Below, piece after piece: positions 34,536 through 42,769 of a stretch of 64,000 bases of DNA. The stretch spans positions 6,766 to 70,765 of the forward strand of contig CABUMF010000007.1 of the NCBI GenBank assembly GCA_902492655.1. Direction: 5' to 3'. The notes beneath the pieces are model-generated. The model saw only the letters and a program-made list of their open reading frames with translations, searched no databases and was not told where the DNA came from. Origin of the DNA: an uncultured Eubacteriales bacterium. Its GTDB lineage: Bacteria > Bacillota > Clostridia > HGM11514. Position 1 is the stretch's first letter. The number at the start of each line of letters is the position of its first letter. The translations under genes and the position numbers were made by a program.

Positions 34536-35976
34536 TACATTCACCTCCAAAATATGTTTCCCATAAAGCTTCTATACGTTTTGCAATATGGAATCCCAGT
34601 AATGGTGGAACTGCATTTCCAATTAATTTGTATGCTTCTGAAGCGGATACAGAATTATTTGTTGAATTGTTTCTAAAAACAAATTCATAATCATCAGGGA
34701 AGGTTTGAATGCGAGCACATTCTCTAACCGTCAATCTTCGCTCTTTTTTCCCAGTAGTTAGTTCATCCATATACGTGCCGCCGTGTTCTGTGCTTAAACG
34801 GCGAAACTCTATATTTCCGTGATGTTCCGAACGAATTGTTGGACCAATGCCATCAAGTTTAATTTCATTTTGCCCTTGACAATGTTTTCCCATAAATTTT
34901 GCTTTTGAATATTTTTGTTGTGAGACATCGGCGGAAGCTTCTGGCTCATCTAAACCGACGAAAGCTTGCCTTAATGTTACCGGGGGCAATAAAGTTTCTC
35001 CTGAATTATTGTAAGCATGCGTAATTATTGGATAAGGATCGTAATCTTCAGGTATATGTGTTTTTGAAAGAGCTGAAAGCGCATTCTTTGTTAAAGCTGA
35101 TTTTTTAAATCCAAAGAAAATAACCCTCTCTCTTGATTGTGGTACGCCGTAATCAGCGGCATGTAATACTCTTGCAGGAACAACAATATAACCATTCTCA
35201 GAAATTGTGCTAAAATCATGTTCAATAATAGATTTTACATCTCCGAGATTTGCAAGACCTTTGACATTTTCGGCAATAAATACTTTAGGTTGTGTTATGG
35301 CAACAACTTCACGCATCCATATATACAACTGTCCGCGGCTTTCTACACTTGGAGCATTAACATCTACTATCTTTTTTCCGGTATGGCTTTTGTCGGAATC
35401 AAAACCTTGTCGTTTTCCAGCTACCGAAAAATCTTGGCAAGGGAAGCCACCAGTTACAACATCAATATTTTCAGGGAATACCGGCGTTCCATTTTCCTTA
35501 TGTAGTTTTACAAGATCAACAATGCTATCAAGGTAATATGTGGAAGTTGAAATTCCTCTTTTTTTAAAAAAATTTGTCCAAGCAATTTTAGCATCTTCCC
35601 TAATATCGTTAGCAAAAACTGTATGAAACCTATTTTTTGGGAGATGAACCCAATTTTCGTTGACAGCGCTAACATTCCAATTTTTGTTAATTTCAGAGTT
35701 CATCGACACTTTTAGAATGTCAAAATCACCCTCAAAACCCAAATCCATACCACCACAACCTGAAAATAAGGATAAAACATTTATTGTAGATTTTCTTGTT
35801 TGGTTTTTTGAAAGTTTATTTTGCCGTGCAGGTTTTTGCGTAGTCGAAGGAATAAACCAAACACCACTTTTCTTTGTAGCGCCATCTATACGACCCTCGT
35901 TACACAAAATTTGTACTCTTCTAGGGCTAATATTCCATTTTTTAGCAACAGATTGAACTGTAATCATTTCATTCAT
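34522..35976 (-). CDS. DNA cytosine-5 methyltransferase with N-terminal helix-turn-helix
   Basis: 484 residues. Residues ~5-43 form a MerR/excisionase-like helix-turn-helix (VQSVAKKWNISPRRVQILCNEGRIDGA, then a VWFIP wing). A ~20-residue Lys/Gln-rich linker follows. The rest is a C5 methylase: motif I LSLFSGCGGMDLGF, motif IV GGFPCQDFSVAG (catalytic Cys180), motif VI AENVKGL, motif VIII QSRERVIFFGF, a target recognition region at ~370-440, and motifs IX-X (RECARIQTFPDDY, LIGNAVPP). It modifies and protects the site cut by the overlapping endonuclease. The fused HTH could repress its own promoter, as N-terminal HTHs do in some other C5 methylases; a candidate operator lies in the promoter spacer. 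Confidence 0.9.
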   Translation of the reverse strand: MNEMITVQSVAKKWNISPRRVQILCNEGRIDGATKKSGVWFIPSTTQKPARQNKLSKNQTRKSTINVLSLFSGCGGMDLGFEGDFDILKVSMNSEINKNWNVSAVNENWVHLPKNRFHTVFANDIREDAKIAWTNFFKKRGISTSTYYLDSIVDLVKLHKENGTPVFPENIDVVTGGFPCQDFSVAGKRQGFDSDKSHTGKKIVDVNAPSVESRGQLYIWMREVVAITQPKVFIAENVKGLANLGDVKSIIEHDFSTISENGYIVVPARVLHAADYGVPQSRERVIFFGFKKSALTKNALSALSKTHIPEDYDPYPIITHAYNNSGETLLPPVTLRQAFVGLDEPEASADVSQQKYSKAKFMGKHCQGQNEIKLDGIGPTIRSEHHGNIEFRRLSTEHGGTYMDELTTGKKERRLTVRECARIQTFPDDYEFVFRNNSTNNSVSASEAYKLIGNAVPPLLGFHIAKRIEALWETYFGGECIDNI

Positions 35977-36005
35977 ATGTACACTCCCTATAATTCCTTA
36001 TGTAT

Positions 36006-36034
36006 ATTATATTCGTTTGTGCGAATTTTTGCAA
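36006..36034 (-). promoter_or_regulatory. Promoter/operator of the R-M operon
   Basis: TTGCAA (36029-36034), 17-bp spacer, TATAAT (36006-36011) on the minus strand. ATTCG-TTTGTG-CGAAT (36011-36026) is an inverted repeat filling the spacer, a plausible autoregulatory site for the HTH-methylase. Confidence 0.6.
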
Positions 36035-36108
36035 TACAATAAATGAAATTGTAACAAAGATTTTAAATAAATTCAAATTAAAGAAACGAATAATAAAGTA
36101 TAAATCGA

Positions 36109-36156
36109 CATGAACCTTTATACCATATGAACTCTATTTAAGCCATCTGAACCCCA
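36109..36156. repeat. Threefold TGAAC motif on the other flank of the R-M genes
   Basis: CATGAACC, CATATGAACT and CATCTGAACCCC recur at ~20-bp spacing. Together with the TGCACCCCC set on the opposite side it brackets the AT-rich R-M island. The 333-bp gap 35977-36309 also holds hairpins at 36187-36218 and 36270-36300; the latter is the likely tRNA-Ser terminator. Confidence 0.4.
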
Positions 36157-36269
36157 TTACTTTCACAAGAAGCATCTAAAAACACGGAAAACCGCTTCGA
36201 ATTATCTTCGAAACGGTTTGTTTATTGTTTCACAAGTGCTGAAAAGCCTTATTTAAAGCCAAAGAACAA

Positions 36270-36300
36270 TAACCCCAACTTTTTATCAAAGTTAGGGTTA
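36270..36300 (-). terminator. Terminator after tRNA-Ser
   Basis: AACCCTAACTTT / AAAGTTGGGGTT hairpin directly downstream of the tRNA on the minus strand; the T tail is weak. Confidence 0.5.
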
Positions 36301-36309
36301 TAATTTGAG

Positions 36310-36398
36310 CGGAGAGAAAGGGATTCGAACCCTTGAACGGGTATTAGCCGTTACACGATTTCCAGTCGTGCGCCTTAGACCAGCTCAGCCATCTCTCC
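36310..36398 (-). tRNA. tRNA-Ser (GGA)
   Basis: 89-nt class II tRNA. The acceptor GGAGAGA pairs with TCTCTCC, the discriminator is G, the anticodon loop reads CTGGAAA (anticodon GGA), there is a long variable arm (TAACGGCTAATACCCGTT) and a T arm AAGGGTTCGAATCCCTT. No CCA is encoded. Confidence 0.95.
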
Positions 36399-36511
36399 TC
36401 GCTGCACAACGATATTATTATAACAGATTGAGCGGAATTTGTCAAGCATTTTTTAACCATTATTACCTAAAGTCAATTTACGCAATAAAATGGTTAAGAA
36501 ACGACAAGAAA

Positions 36512-36540
36512 TTGCAAATATTTTATGCTATACTTATATT
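36512..36540 (+). promoter_or_regulatory. Promoter of the kdu operon
   Basis: TTGCAA (36512-36517), 17-bp spacer, TATATT (36535-36540), about 20 bp before the first ribosome binding site. Confidence 0.6.
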
Positions 36541-36559
36541 ATGAAGGGAGGTTTTTAAG

Positions 36560-38179
36560 ATAGAGCTGAGAATAACAGATAAAAACGGCAATGAAAAATT
36601 CCGTATAAGCGGCGAGGAAATTGATGCTGTGTACGAAGGCAAGCTTTTGCGAGGGGACATTTTTTCGGTAAGTGCGCCTGGGATTGAGTTTATGAAGGTT
36701 CAGCTTGATAAAACCATGAAGGAAAGCGTTATATACTGTCCTTCGGGGAGCTTTGAATTTTCGGTTCCGGAAGAAGGCGAGGCTGTGGGCTATGCTCCGG
36801 AGGCTTTTTCGGGCTTTTGCCACCGTATAAGGATTTCCGAAAGCGATGAAGCCTACGAAAAGCGGCTCATATCGCTAAATTCCCTGGACAGGCGAGGGCA
36901 GACGAGATATTTCCCACACGCCCGGGCAAACCTTGTAACACGGGACGCTCCCTGTTTTTTCGAGCGCAACGCAATAGACGGAGTGTGCAAAAATGACAGT
37001 CACGGCGATTATCCCTATCATTCCTGGGCAGGTGGCGCGAGGGAGGATCTTGAGTATTATATTGATTTCGGAGCGGAAGTTTTGGTTTCGGAGATTGTAT
37101 TTTATTTAAGAGCCGATTTTCCCCACGATACCTATTGGAAGAGCCTGGAAATCGAGTTTTCGGACAAAGAGAGGCTCACCGCAGAGTTTTTAAAAACAGC
37201 GGAGGGGCAGAAAACAGTTCTTGAAAATCCCAAAAAAACACGGACGGTTCATTTGACAAACTTTAAGCAGGCAGAGTATCCCCTTTCGTGGGCGGCGCTG
37301 TCGCAGATTGAAATTTACGGTAATTATGTTAAGGAGGATTTAAGCAAAATGGAGATCAGAAACGCATCAAACCCAAAGGATGTAAAGCATTACACGACCG
37401 ACAGGTTGAGAGAGGAATTTCACATTTCAAAGCTGTTCACAAAGGACAACATAAGAATGGTTTACAGCCATATTGACAGGATAATCACGGCAGGTCTTAT
37501 GCCGGTAAAACAGGATTTGAAGCTTGAGGGCGGCAAGGAGCTTGCGTCGGATTACTTTCTTGAAAGAAGGGAAATGGGCTGCATAAACATAGGCGGAAAG
37601 GGCATAATTTCGGTTGACGGCGAGGAATACGAAATGAACCCGAGGGACGGAATTTACATAGGCAGAGGAAACAAGGAAATCGTGTTCCGTTGCGTTGACA
37701 CGGATAATCCGCCGAAATTTTATGTAAGCTCCTGCCCGGCACATAAGAGCTATCCAACGGTTAAAATTGATATAACAAAGGCGAAAAAGGTTCCCTGCGG
37801 AAGCGTTGAGGAATGTAATAAGAGGGTTATAAATCAGTACATTCATCCCGAGGTAATAAAGAGCTGTCAGCTTGCAATGGGGCTTACAAAGCTTGAGCCG
37901 GGCTCCAACTGGAACACAATGCCCTCCCATACCCACGACAGGAGAATGGAGGTTTACCTTTATCTCGATATGGGCGAAAACGATGCGGTGTTCCATATGA
38001 TGGGAGAGCCTAACGAAACAAGGCATATAGTAATGCACAACGAAGAAGCTGTTATCAGCCCGAGCTGGTCTATCCACAGCGGAGTGGGAACGAAGGCATA
38101 CTCCTTTATTTGGGCGATGTGCGGTGAAAATCAGGAATTTGACGATATGGACTTTATAGAAACAAAGGATTTAAGATAG
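36560..38179 (+). CDS. Discoidin-like carbohydrate-binding protein fused in frame to KduI
   Basis: One open frame of ~539 codons. Residues ~1-75 are a small beta domain (IELRITDKNGNEKF). Residues ~95-260 are an F5/8-type (discoidin-like) sandwich (RANLVTRDAPCFFERNAIDG, YPYHSWAGGAREDLEYYIDFG, RADFPHDTYWKSLEIEFSD, LSQIEIYGNYV), seen elsewhere as a free ~240-residue protein. Without a stop it runs into KduI. The best start is ATA at 36560, eight bases after AAGGGAGG; the frame has no ATG before the conserved region, and GTG 36629 would delete the conserved N-terminal strand. Either AUA initiates, or the ATG was mutated. The KduI half has its own strong ribosome site (see 37349). Confidence 0.65.
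   Translation: MELRITDKNGNEKFRISGEEIDAVYEGKLLRGDIFSVSAPGIEFMKVQLDKTMKESVIYCPSGSFEFSVPEEGEAVGYAPEAFSGFCHRIRISESDEAYEKRLISLNSLDRRGQTRYFPHARANLVTRDAPCFFERNAIDGVCKNDSHGDYPYHSWAGGAREDLEYYIDFGAEVLVSEIVFYLRADFPHDTYWKSLEIEFSDKERLTAEFLKTAEGQKTVLENPKKTRTVHLTNFKQAEYPLSWAALSQIEIYGNYVKEDLSKMEIRNASNPKDVKHYTTDRLREEFHISKLFTKDNIRMVYSHIDRIITAGLMPVKQDLKLEGGKELASDYFLERREMGCINIGGKGIISVDGEEYEMNPRDGIYIGRGNKEIVFRCVDTDNPPKFYVSSCPAHKSYPTVKIDITKAKKVPCGSVEECNKRVINQYIHPEVIKSCQLAMGLTKLEPGSNWNTMPSHTHDRRMEVYLYLDMGENDAVFHMMGEPNETRHIVMHNEEAVISPSWSIHSGVGTKAYSFIWAMCGENQEFDDMDFIETKDLR
37349..38179 (+). CDS. kduI: 5-keto-4-deoxyuronate isomerase (internal start)
   Basis: 276-residue full-length KduI: 5-dehydro-4-deoxy-D-glucuronate to 2,5-diketo-3-deoxygluconate. 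Landmarks are MEIRNASNPKDVKHYTTDRL, FLERREMGCINIGGKG, YIGRGNKEI, and the zinc-site SHTHDRRMEVYLYLDM with a later IHSGVGTKAYSFIWAM. ATG 37349 follows AAGGAGG by eleven bases, so it is likely to be translated independently although no stop separates it from the upstream frame. kduD follows after 13 bp. Works on unsaturated uronates from pectin or glycosaminoglycans. Confidence 0.9.
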   Translation: MEIRNASNPKDVKHYTTDRLREEFHISKLFTKDNIRMVYSHIDRIITAGLMPVKQDLKLEGGKELASDYFLERREMGCINIGGKGIISVDGEEYEMNPRDGIYIGRGNKEIVFRCVDTDNPPKFYVSSCPAHKSYPTVKIDITKAKKVPCGSVEECNKRVINQYIHPEVIKSCQLAMGLTKLEPGSNWNTMPSHTHDRRMEVYLYLDMGENDAVFHMMGEPNETRHIVMHNEEAVISPSWSIHSGVGTKAYSFIWAMCGENQEFDDMDFIETKDLR

Positions 38180-38192
38180 GAGGAAGCGGAAA

Positions 38193-38978
38193 ATGTTCAG
38201 TCTTGAAGGCAAGGTTGCGCTTGTAACGGGAGCGTCCTACGGAATAGGGTATGCAATCGCAAAGGGCTTTGCCCATGCCGGAGCGAAAATCGTGTTTAAC
38301 GATATAAATGCCGAGCTTGTGGAAAAGGGGCTTGCGTCCTACAGGGCGGACGGCATAGATGCAAAGGGTTTTGTGTGCGATGTAACGGACGAGGAAGCGG
38401 TTATAGAGCTTGTAAAAAAGATAGAGGAAGAAATCGGCGTTATTGATATTTTGGTAAATAACGCAGGAATTATCAAGAGAATACCCATGTGCGAGATGAG
38501 CGCGGAGGATTTCAGGCGGGTAATTGATGTTGACCTTAACGCTCCGTTTATAGTTTCAAAGGCGGTTATTCCTTCCATGATCAAAAAAGGTCACGGAAAA
38601 ATCATCAATATCTGCTCCATGATGAGCGAGCTGGGACGGGAAACCGTTTCGGCGTACGCTGCGGCAAAGGGCGGACTTAAAATGCTCACAAGAAATATCT
38701 GCTCCGAGTACGGCGAGCACAATATTCAGTGTAACGGAATAGGCCCGGGGTACATCGCAACCCCGCAGACCGCACCCCTTCGTGAGCGTCAGCCGGACGG
38801 AACTCGTCATCCCTTTGACAGCTTTATAATTTCAAAAACCCCGGCGGCTCGTTGGGGCACACCGGAGGATCTTGTCGGTCCTGCCGTATTTCTGGCATCG
38901 GACGCATCAAACTTTGTAAACGGCCATGTGCTGTATGTTGACGGCGGAATTTTGGCATATATCGGAAAACAGCCGTAA
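38193..38978 (+). CDS. kduD: 2-dehydro-3-deoxy-D-gluconate 5-dehydrogenase
   Basis: 261-residue short-chain dehydrogenase. ALVTGASYGIGYAIAKG is the nucleotide loop, NNAG is at ~87, and the catalytic set is Ser-Tyr-Lys in ICSMMSELGRETVSAYAAAKGG. VLYVDGGILAYIGKQP is a typical KduD C-terminus. It reduces the KduI product to 2-keto-3-deoxygluconate with NAD(P)H. GGAGG precedes ATG 38193. The next enzymes of the route (KDG kinase and aldolase) are not in the window. Confidence 0.92.
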   Translation: MFSLEGKVALVTGASYGIGYAIAKGFAHAGAKIVFNDINAELVEKGLASYRADGIDAKGFVCDVTDEEAVIELVKKIEEEIGVIDILVNNAGIIKRIPMCEMSAEDFRRVIDVDLNAPFIVSKAVIPSMIKKGHGKIINICSMMSELGRETVSAYAAAKGGLKMLTRNICSEYGEHNIQCNGIGPGYIATPQTAPLRERQPDGTRHPFDSFIISKTPAARWGTPEDLVGPAVFLASDASNFVNGHVLYVDGGILAYIGKQP

Positions 38979-38990
38979 GGAGGATAAAGC

Positions 38991-40127
38991 ATGAACTATA
39001 ACGAATGGCTTGAAAATCTGTGGCAAAAAACCAAATCAAAGCTTGAAAAGACGGCGGTTTCCTGCCGTGACATAATTCCCTACACAGCGGATGAAAACGG
39101 AAGATTTATAGATTATTACAAAATATCCCCCAACTGGTGGACAAACGGCTTTTGGGGCGGACTCATGTGGCTTATGTACAACGAAACCGGTAACGAAGCC
39201 TTCAAGCAAACCGCGCGCCGCTCCGAGGAGCTTTTGGATACCGCACTTTCAAACTATGAACTGCTCCACCACGATGTGGGCTTTATGTTCCACCTGACCT
39301 TCGGAGCGGACTATCGCATAACGGGAGAAAAAACCGCACTTAATAAGGAGCTTTTTGCGGCGTCTACGCTGTTTTCACGCTTTAATGTTGACGGCAAATT
39401 CATTCGTGCCTGGAACCAGCCCGAGGCGGTGGGCTGGAGCATAGTGGATTGCCTCATGAACCTTCCACTGCTGTATTTTGCATCGGACAAGATCGGGGAC
39501 GACCGCTTTACAAAGGTTGCAATGCACCATGCGGACATGAGCATCCGTGACCATATAAGGCAGGACGGAAGCGTAAATCACATTGTGGAGCATGACCTTG
39601 AGACGGGCGAAGCAGTGAAATTCTATGCGGGACAGGGTGCTTTTGAGGGCTCGTGCTGGTCAAGGGGACTTGCGTGGGCGCTGTACGGAATAACCCTTGC
39701 ATACATTCATACGAAAAAGCCGGAATATCTTGATGCGGCAATCCGGACCGCAAACTATTTCTGCACAAATGTTGCAAAATATGACTATAAAACACCGATT
39801 GATTTCCGTCAGCCGAAAAACCCCGAGTATTACGACAGCACAGCCGGAGTGTGCGCCGCTTGCGGACTTCTGGAGCTTTCAAAGCTTGTGTCCGAGGCGG
39901 AAGGTGAAGCTTATCGGGGCGTGGCGATAAATGTGCTCAAGGCGACTGAGGAGAATTTCTGCAATTTCACCGATGAAACCGATTACATAGTCGGCTACGG
40001 CTCGGGACGCTACCCTCGAAACGAAGAGGAAATAAAAACAGAGGTTCACCTTCCCATTATTTATGCAGACTTTTTCTTCACCGAAAGCCTCATAAAGCTG
40101 AAAGGAACGGATTTTCTTATATGGTAA
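38991..40127 (+). CDS. Unsaturated glucuronyl hydrolase (GH88)
   Basis: 378 residues, cytoplasmic alpha6/alpha6-barrel. The two essential acids of the family are visible: Asp95 in LLHHDVGFMF and Asp153 in GWSIVDCLMNLPLLYF. Other conserved blocks are WTNGFWGGLMWLMYNETG, GQGAFEGSCWSRGLAWALYG and DSTAGVCAACGLLEL. It hydrates the vinyl ether of 4,5-unsaturated uronyl oligosaccharides left by lyases and releases the keto-uronate that KduI takes up. GGAGG precedes the ATG, 12 bp after kduD. GH105 is the nearest alternative but the HHD and DC motifs favour GH88. Confidence 0.9.
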   Translation: MNYNEWLENLWQKTKSKLEKTAVSCRDIIPYTADENGRFIDYYKISPNWWTNGFWGGLMWLMYNETGNEAFKQTARRSEELLDTALSNYELLHHDVGFMFHLTFGADYRITGEKTALNKELFAASTLFSRFNVDGKFIRAWNQPEAVGWSIVDCLMNLPLLYFASDKIGDDRFTKVAMHHADMSIRDHIRQDGSVNHIVEHDLETGEAVKFYAGQGAFEGSCWSRGLAWALYGITLAYIHTKKPEYLDAAIRTANYFCTNVAKYDYKTPIDFRQPKNPEYYDSTAGVCAACGLLELSKLVSEAEGEAYRGVAINVLKATEENFCNFTDETDYIVGYGSGRYPRNEEEIKTEVHLPIIYADFFFTESLIKLKGTDFLIW

Positions 40128-40131
40128 AAAG

Positions 40132-40166
40132 CGGTCACCGCATTTCTGCGGTGACCGACATTTTTT
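40132..40166. terminator. Bidirectional terminator between the kdu operon and the beta-helix gene
   Basis: CGGTCACCG / CGGTGACCG hairpin with T runs on both strands, between two convergent genes. Confidence 0.85.
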
Positions 40167-42513
40167 ATTTCAATTCCGCAATCATTGCAGACAGTTCATT
40201 TTCCGAAAATTCCGTTTCCGTGTCCGTTATTGCTATAAGCCCTCTTTCGTCCCATGTGACGGATTTTCCGAGAGCCTCAGCAATCGCGCGGAGCGGAACA
40301 AAGGTTCTCGACTCATATATCGCCGCCGGAACATCAATTTCCTTCTTTTCTCCGCCGACAGTGATGTTTTTGTCGCCTATGACTATGCTGATTTCGCTTC
40401 CCACCGACACGGTTTTTGTGTCGGCATCCCACGAAACATCCTCGCCGAAGCTTTCCGAAATGCACCTTACCGGCACGAGGGTTCTGCCGTCAACAATCAT
40501 CGGCTGAACATCATTTTCGCGTGTTTCTCCGTTAACACCGAACTTGTTCGAGCCGACAAGAAGCGTAACCGCACCTGTCATTTCCGGCTCATCTGTTCTC
40601 TTTACCTCATATCTTCCCACGGTGTCAAGGCTGAAAACCTTAAAATCGGGCAGTTTCTCTTTGATTGATGCTTCATCCAATTCAAGCTTATCGTTAACCA
40701 AATTTCTTTCTGCGAGTTCCGCAATATTCTCAAGCGTATTTTTGCTTTCAAAGCCGTCGCTTACAAAATCCCGATACTTATATTTCGCACGCTGTGCAAT
40801 ATTTTTAATCGTATTGCCCTCAGAATAGCGCTCTTCGGTTATTTCTTCATCGCCTTCATATCGGATAAATTTATAACCTTCGCAAAGCAATATGTATTCC
40901 GAGAAAATAAGGTCATTGGTGATATTGTTGTTGTTTGCGTTAAAGAATCCTACGCCGGCCGTTACACCTTTTATGTAATTATAGGTTATCTCGTTATTCT
41001 TTGTGCCGTAAAGCCCGACAGCATAATCACGGCACCTTCTTCTGCCGTGTTTATACGGAATAATCTTATCTCTGCGGATACCTTCAAGAGTATATTTGTC
41101 GGTTCTAATATCGAAATTATCGTGGAAATAATTATTTGTAATCTTATTTGCTGACGTACCGTATGCAATCAGCAATACCGAACCGCCCGTTTGGTCAAGA
41201 GCACCGCTTATATCATTAAATTCAACCGAGTTTTCATCGCCGTCCAGAACTATGGCCATATGAGCTGCGCCGTCAATTTTATTATGCGAAATTTTATTTT
41301 TGTTACCGATAATGTTTATAGGTTCATGCTCTGTCCAGAAAAGACAGCCGATTTTTGAAAAACCGCAGTTGTCGACAGTGTTAAGGTTGCCGTCAATTAA
41401 AACCGCACCGCCGCCGAGATTATTGAAATCACAGTTATCAATTTTTGAATCATTGCATTTTTCAAGCTTTACGGCAGTATCTGATGTGTTTTCAAACTTG
41501 CAGTCCAAAATTTCTATATTCTCCGAGTTTTTTATATCAATTGCAGACCCTAAAGTATCCGAAAACTTTATTCCGCTGATTTTAATATTAGAAAGCTTAT
41601 CGCCCGAAATATATGTTTTATCGTCCGCTATAAACTCAACATCCGCCGCATCGTCCTTAGGATAAATGAATACCGTGCCGCTTTCGCGATCCGCATACCA
41701 TTCGCCTTTTTCGTCTATAAAAGCAATATCGTTAACATAATACCCGGCATTCTGAGAAGAATAATACGGATCGTCCTCACTCTGCGGAATCGTATATGTA
41801 ATTGTATTATCACCGTTAAATTTCACCGGTACAAAACTTTCCTTGTTCCAAAATACGATATGGAAGTACACATCATTAAGTCCGGACAGATATTTGTCGT
41901 TAAATATAAACTTGTTTTTCTCCGAAACATCGCCTTCTCTTCTCCGCAGTTCGGTTTTTGTTCCGTCAGCGTTTTTTGTTGTATCAGCCAGCGGCATTCT
42001 TTCGGGATTTTTATCATAGGATGTAATAATTATCGAAGTTGTATCGTATATATGTCCAAACAGAACCGGCTCTTCTTCCTCCTGCATTGCGGCAATCGGC
42101 AGATACTCGTTATTCTGAAGTGCAACCGGATAAATACCGCCTTCCTTCATTTCACCGAGGTTTTTAATTCCTCTTACGGCTTTAACATTCTTTTTGCCGT
42201 CGGAAATCAAAATCTTATATTTTTCTTCCTTTGTTATATCTTCAAGCTTACCGGTTTCCGATGTTGAGAAAACAACATCAGCACCGTTTTCAGCCTTGAT
42301 TGTTATGTTGCTTTTGTTGAGATTAATGCTCTCGTTGTAACTGCCGCCGCGGAGCACTATAACAGAGCCGCTGTCAGCTGCGTCAATTGCCGCCTGAACC
42401 GACTCCCCCGGGGACACAAATACCGTCTTGCCCGCAGCCGAAACAGCTGTAAACGATGACGCTACCATTGCAGCACACGAAACATACGCAAGCAGTTTTT
42501 TGATTTTTTTCAT
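40165..42513 (-). CDS. Secreted right-handed beta-helix protein with stalk domain
   Basis: About 782 residues; ATG 42513 (MKKIKKLLAYVSC) with GGGGTGG upstream. Signal peptide to ~28, then KTVFVSPGESVQAAIDAADSG opens a parallel beta-helix running to ~590 with many Asn-rich coils (NITIKAENGAD, NIEILDCKFENTS, NNNNITNDLIFSE). Large loops between ~75 and 270 contain HIVFWNKE-type insertions. Residues ~640-760 are the copper-amine-oxidase-N-like stalk domain (GRTLVPVRCISESFGEDVSW, SRTFVPLRAIAEALGKSVTW). The family includes pectate and other lyases and hydrolases; no metal- or base-site motif could be fixed. Convergent with the kdu operon, and likely a supplier of its substrate. Confidence 0.78.
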   Translation of the reverse strand: MKKIKKLLAYVSCAAMVASSFTAVSAAGKTVFVSPGESVQAAIDAADSGSVIVLRGGSYNESINLNKSNITIKAENGADVVFSTSETGKLEDITKEEKYKILISDGKKNVKAVRGIKNLGEMKEGGIYPVALQNNEYLPIAAMQEEEEPVLFGHIYDTTSIIITSYDKNPERMPLADTTKNADGTKTELRRREGDVSEKNKFIFNDKYLSGLNDVYFHIVFWNKESFVPVKFNGDNTITYTIPQSEDDPYYSSQNAGYYVNDIAFIDEKGEWYADRESGTVFIYPKDDAADVEFIADDKTYISGDKLSNIKISGIKFSDTLGSAIDIKNSENIEILDCKFENTSDTAVKLEKCNDSKIDNCDFNNLGGGAVLIDGNLNTVDNCGFSKIGCLFWTEHEPINIIGNKNKISHNKIDGAAHMAIVLDGDENSVEFNDISGALDQTGGSVLLIAYGTSANKITNNYFHDNFDIRTDKYTLEGIRRDKIIPYKHGRRRCRDYAVGLYGTKNNEITYNYIKGVTAGVGFFNANNNNITNDLIFSEYILLCEGYKFIRYEGDEEITEERYSEGNTIKNIAQRAKYKYRDFVSDGFESKNTLENIAELAERNLVNDKLELDEASIKEKLPDFKVFSLDTVGRYEVKRTDEPEMTGAVTLLVGSNKFGVNGETRENDVQPMIVDGRTLVPVRCISESFGEDVSWDADTKTVSVGSEISIVIGDKNITVGGEKKEIDVPAAIYESRTFVPLRAIAEALGKSVTWDERGLIAITDTETEFSENELSAMIAELK

Positions 42514-42571
42514 AAGTTCCACCCCTTAAACACATATGGTTTTTGTGACATTTATCAATAATGACAGTTAT

Positions 42572-42600
42572 ATTTTACCATAATTAGTTCAATTTGTCAA
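42572..42600 (-). promoter_or_regulatory. Promoter of the beta-helix gene
   Basis: TTGACA (42595-42600), 17-bp spacer, TAAAAT (42572-42577) on the minus strand. Confidence 0.75.
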
Positions 42601-42625
42601 GGACGCAATAAATATTTTTACCCCC

Positions 42626-42654
42626 TTGATAAGGAGCCTAAAATAATGTATAAT
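42626..42654 (+). promoter_or_regulatory. Promoter of riboswitch copy 1
   Basis: TTGATA (42626-42631), 17-bp spacer, TATAAT (42649-42654), eight bases before the aptamer. Confidence 0.7.
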
Positions 42655-42661
42655 ATTTCAT

Positions 42662-42756
42662 GTAAAAGGGAGTAGCAGACGGCAGATGAGCCGTTTCTGG
42701 TGCGTCATTACGGCGGAATATCCGCCCGCTGCAGAATTAAATTGCGAGACTTTTGC
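42662..42756 (+). promoter_or_regulatory. yybP-ykoY (manganese) riboswitch aptamer, copy 1, orphaned
   Basis: P1 is GTAAAAG / CTTTTGC. The conserved loop GGAGTAGC follows P1, GCGTCATTACGGC is the second conserved loop region, and GCGAGA precedes the closing strand, as in the Mn2+-sensing family. Two variable hairpins (GACGGC..GCCGTT; GGCGGAATATCCGCC) keep pairing relative to copy 2 at 49441. The terminator half and the start of the gene it controlled are deleted: the aptamer is fused to an internal fragment of an oadB-like gene. Confidence 0.8.
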
Positions 42757-42769
42757 CTACAAATGATAT

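Noticed and set aside
33471..36034. A larger defence island around the R-M pair
   Set aside because: Neighbours on both sides are metabolic genes and a tRNA; only the methylase and endonuclease are defence-related.
36629..38179. GTG 36629 as the start of the KduI fusion
   Set aside because: It has no Shine-Dalgarno and would cut off a conserved N-terminal beta strand; ATA 36560 is properly spaced from AAGGGAGG.
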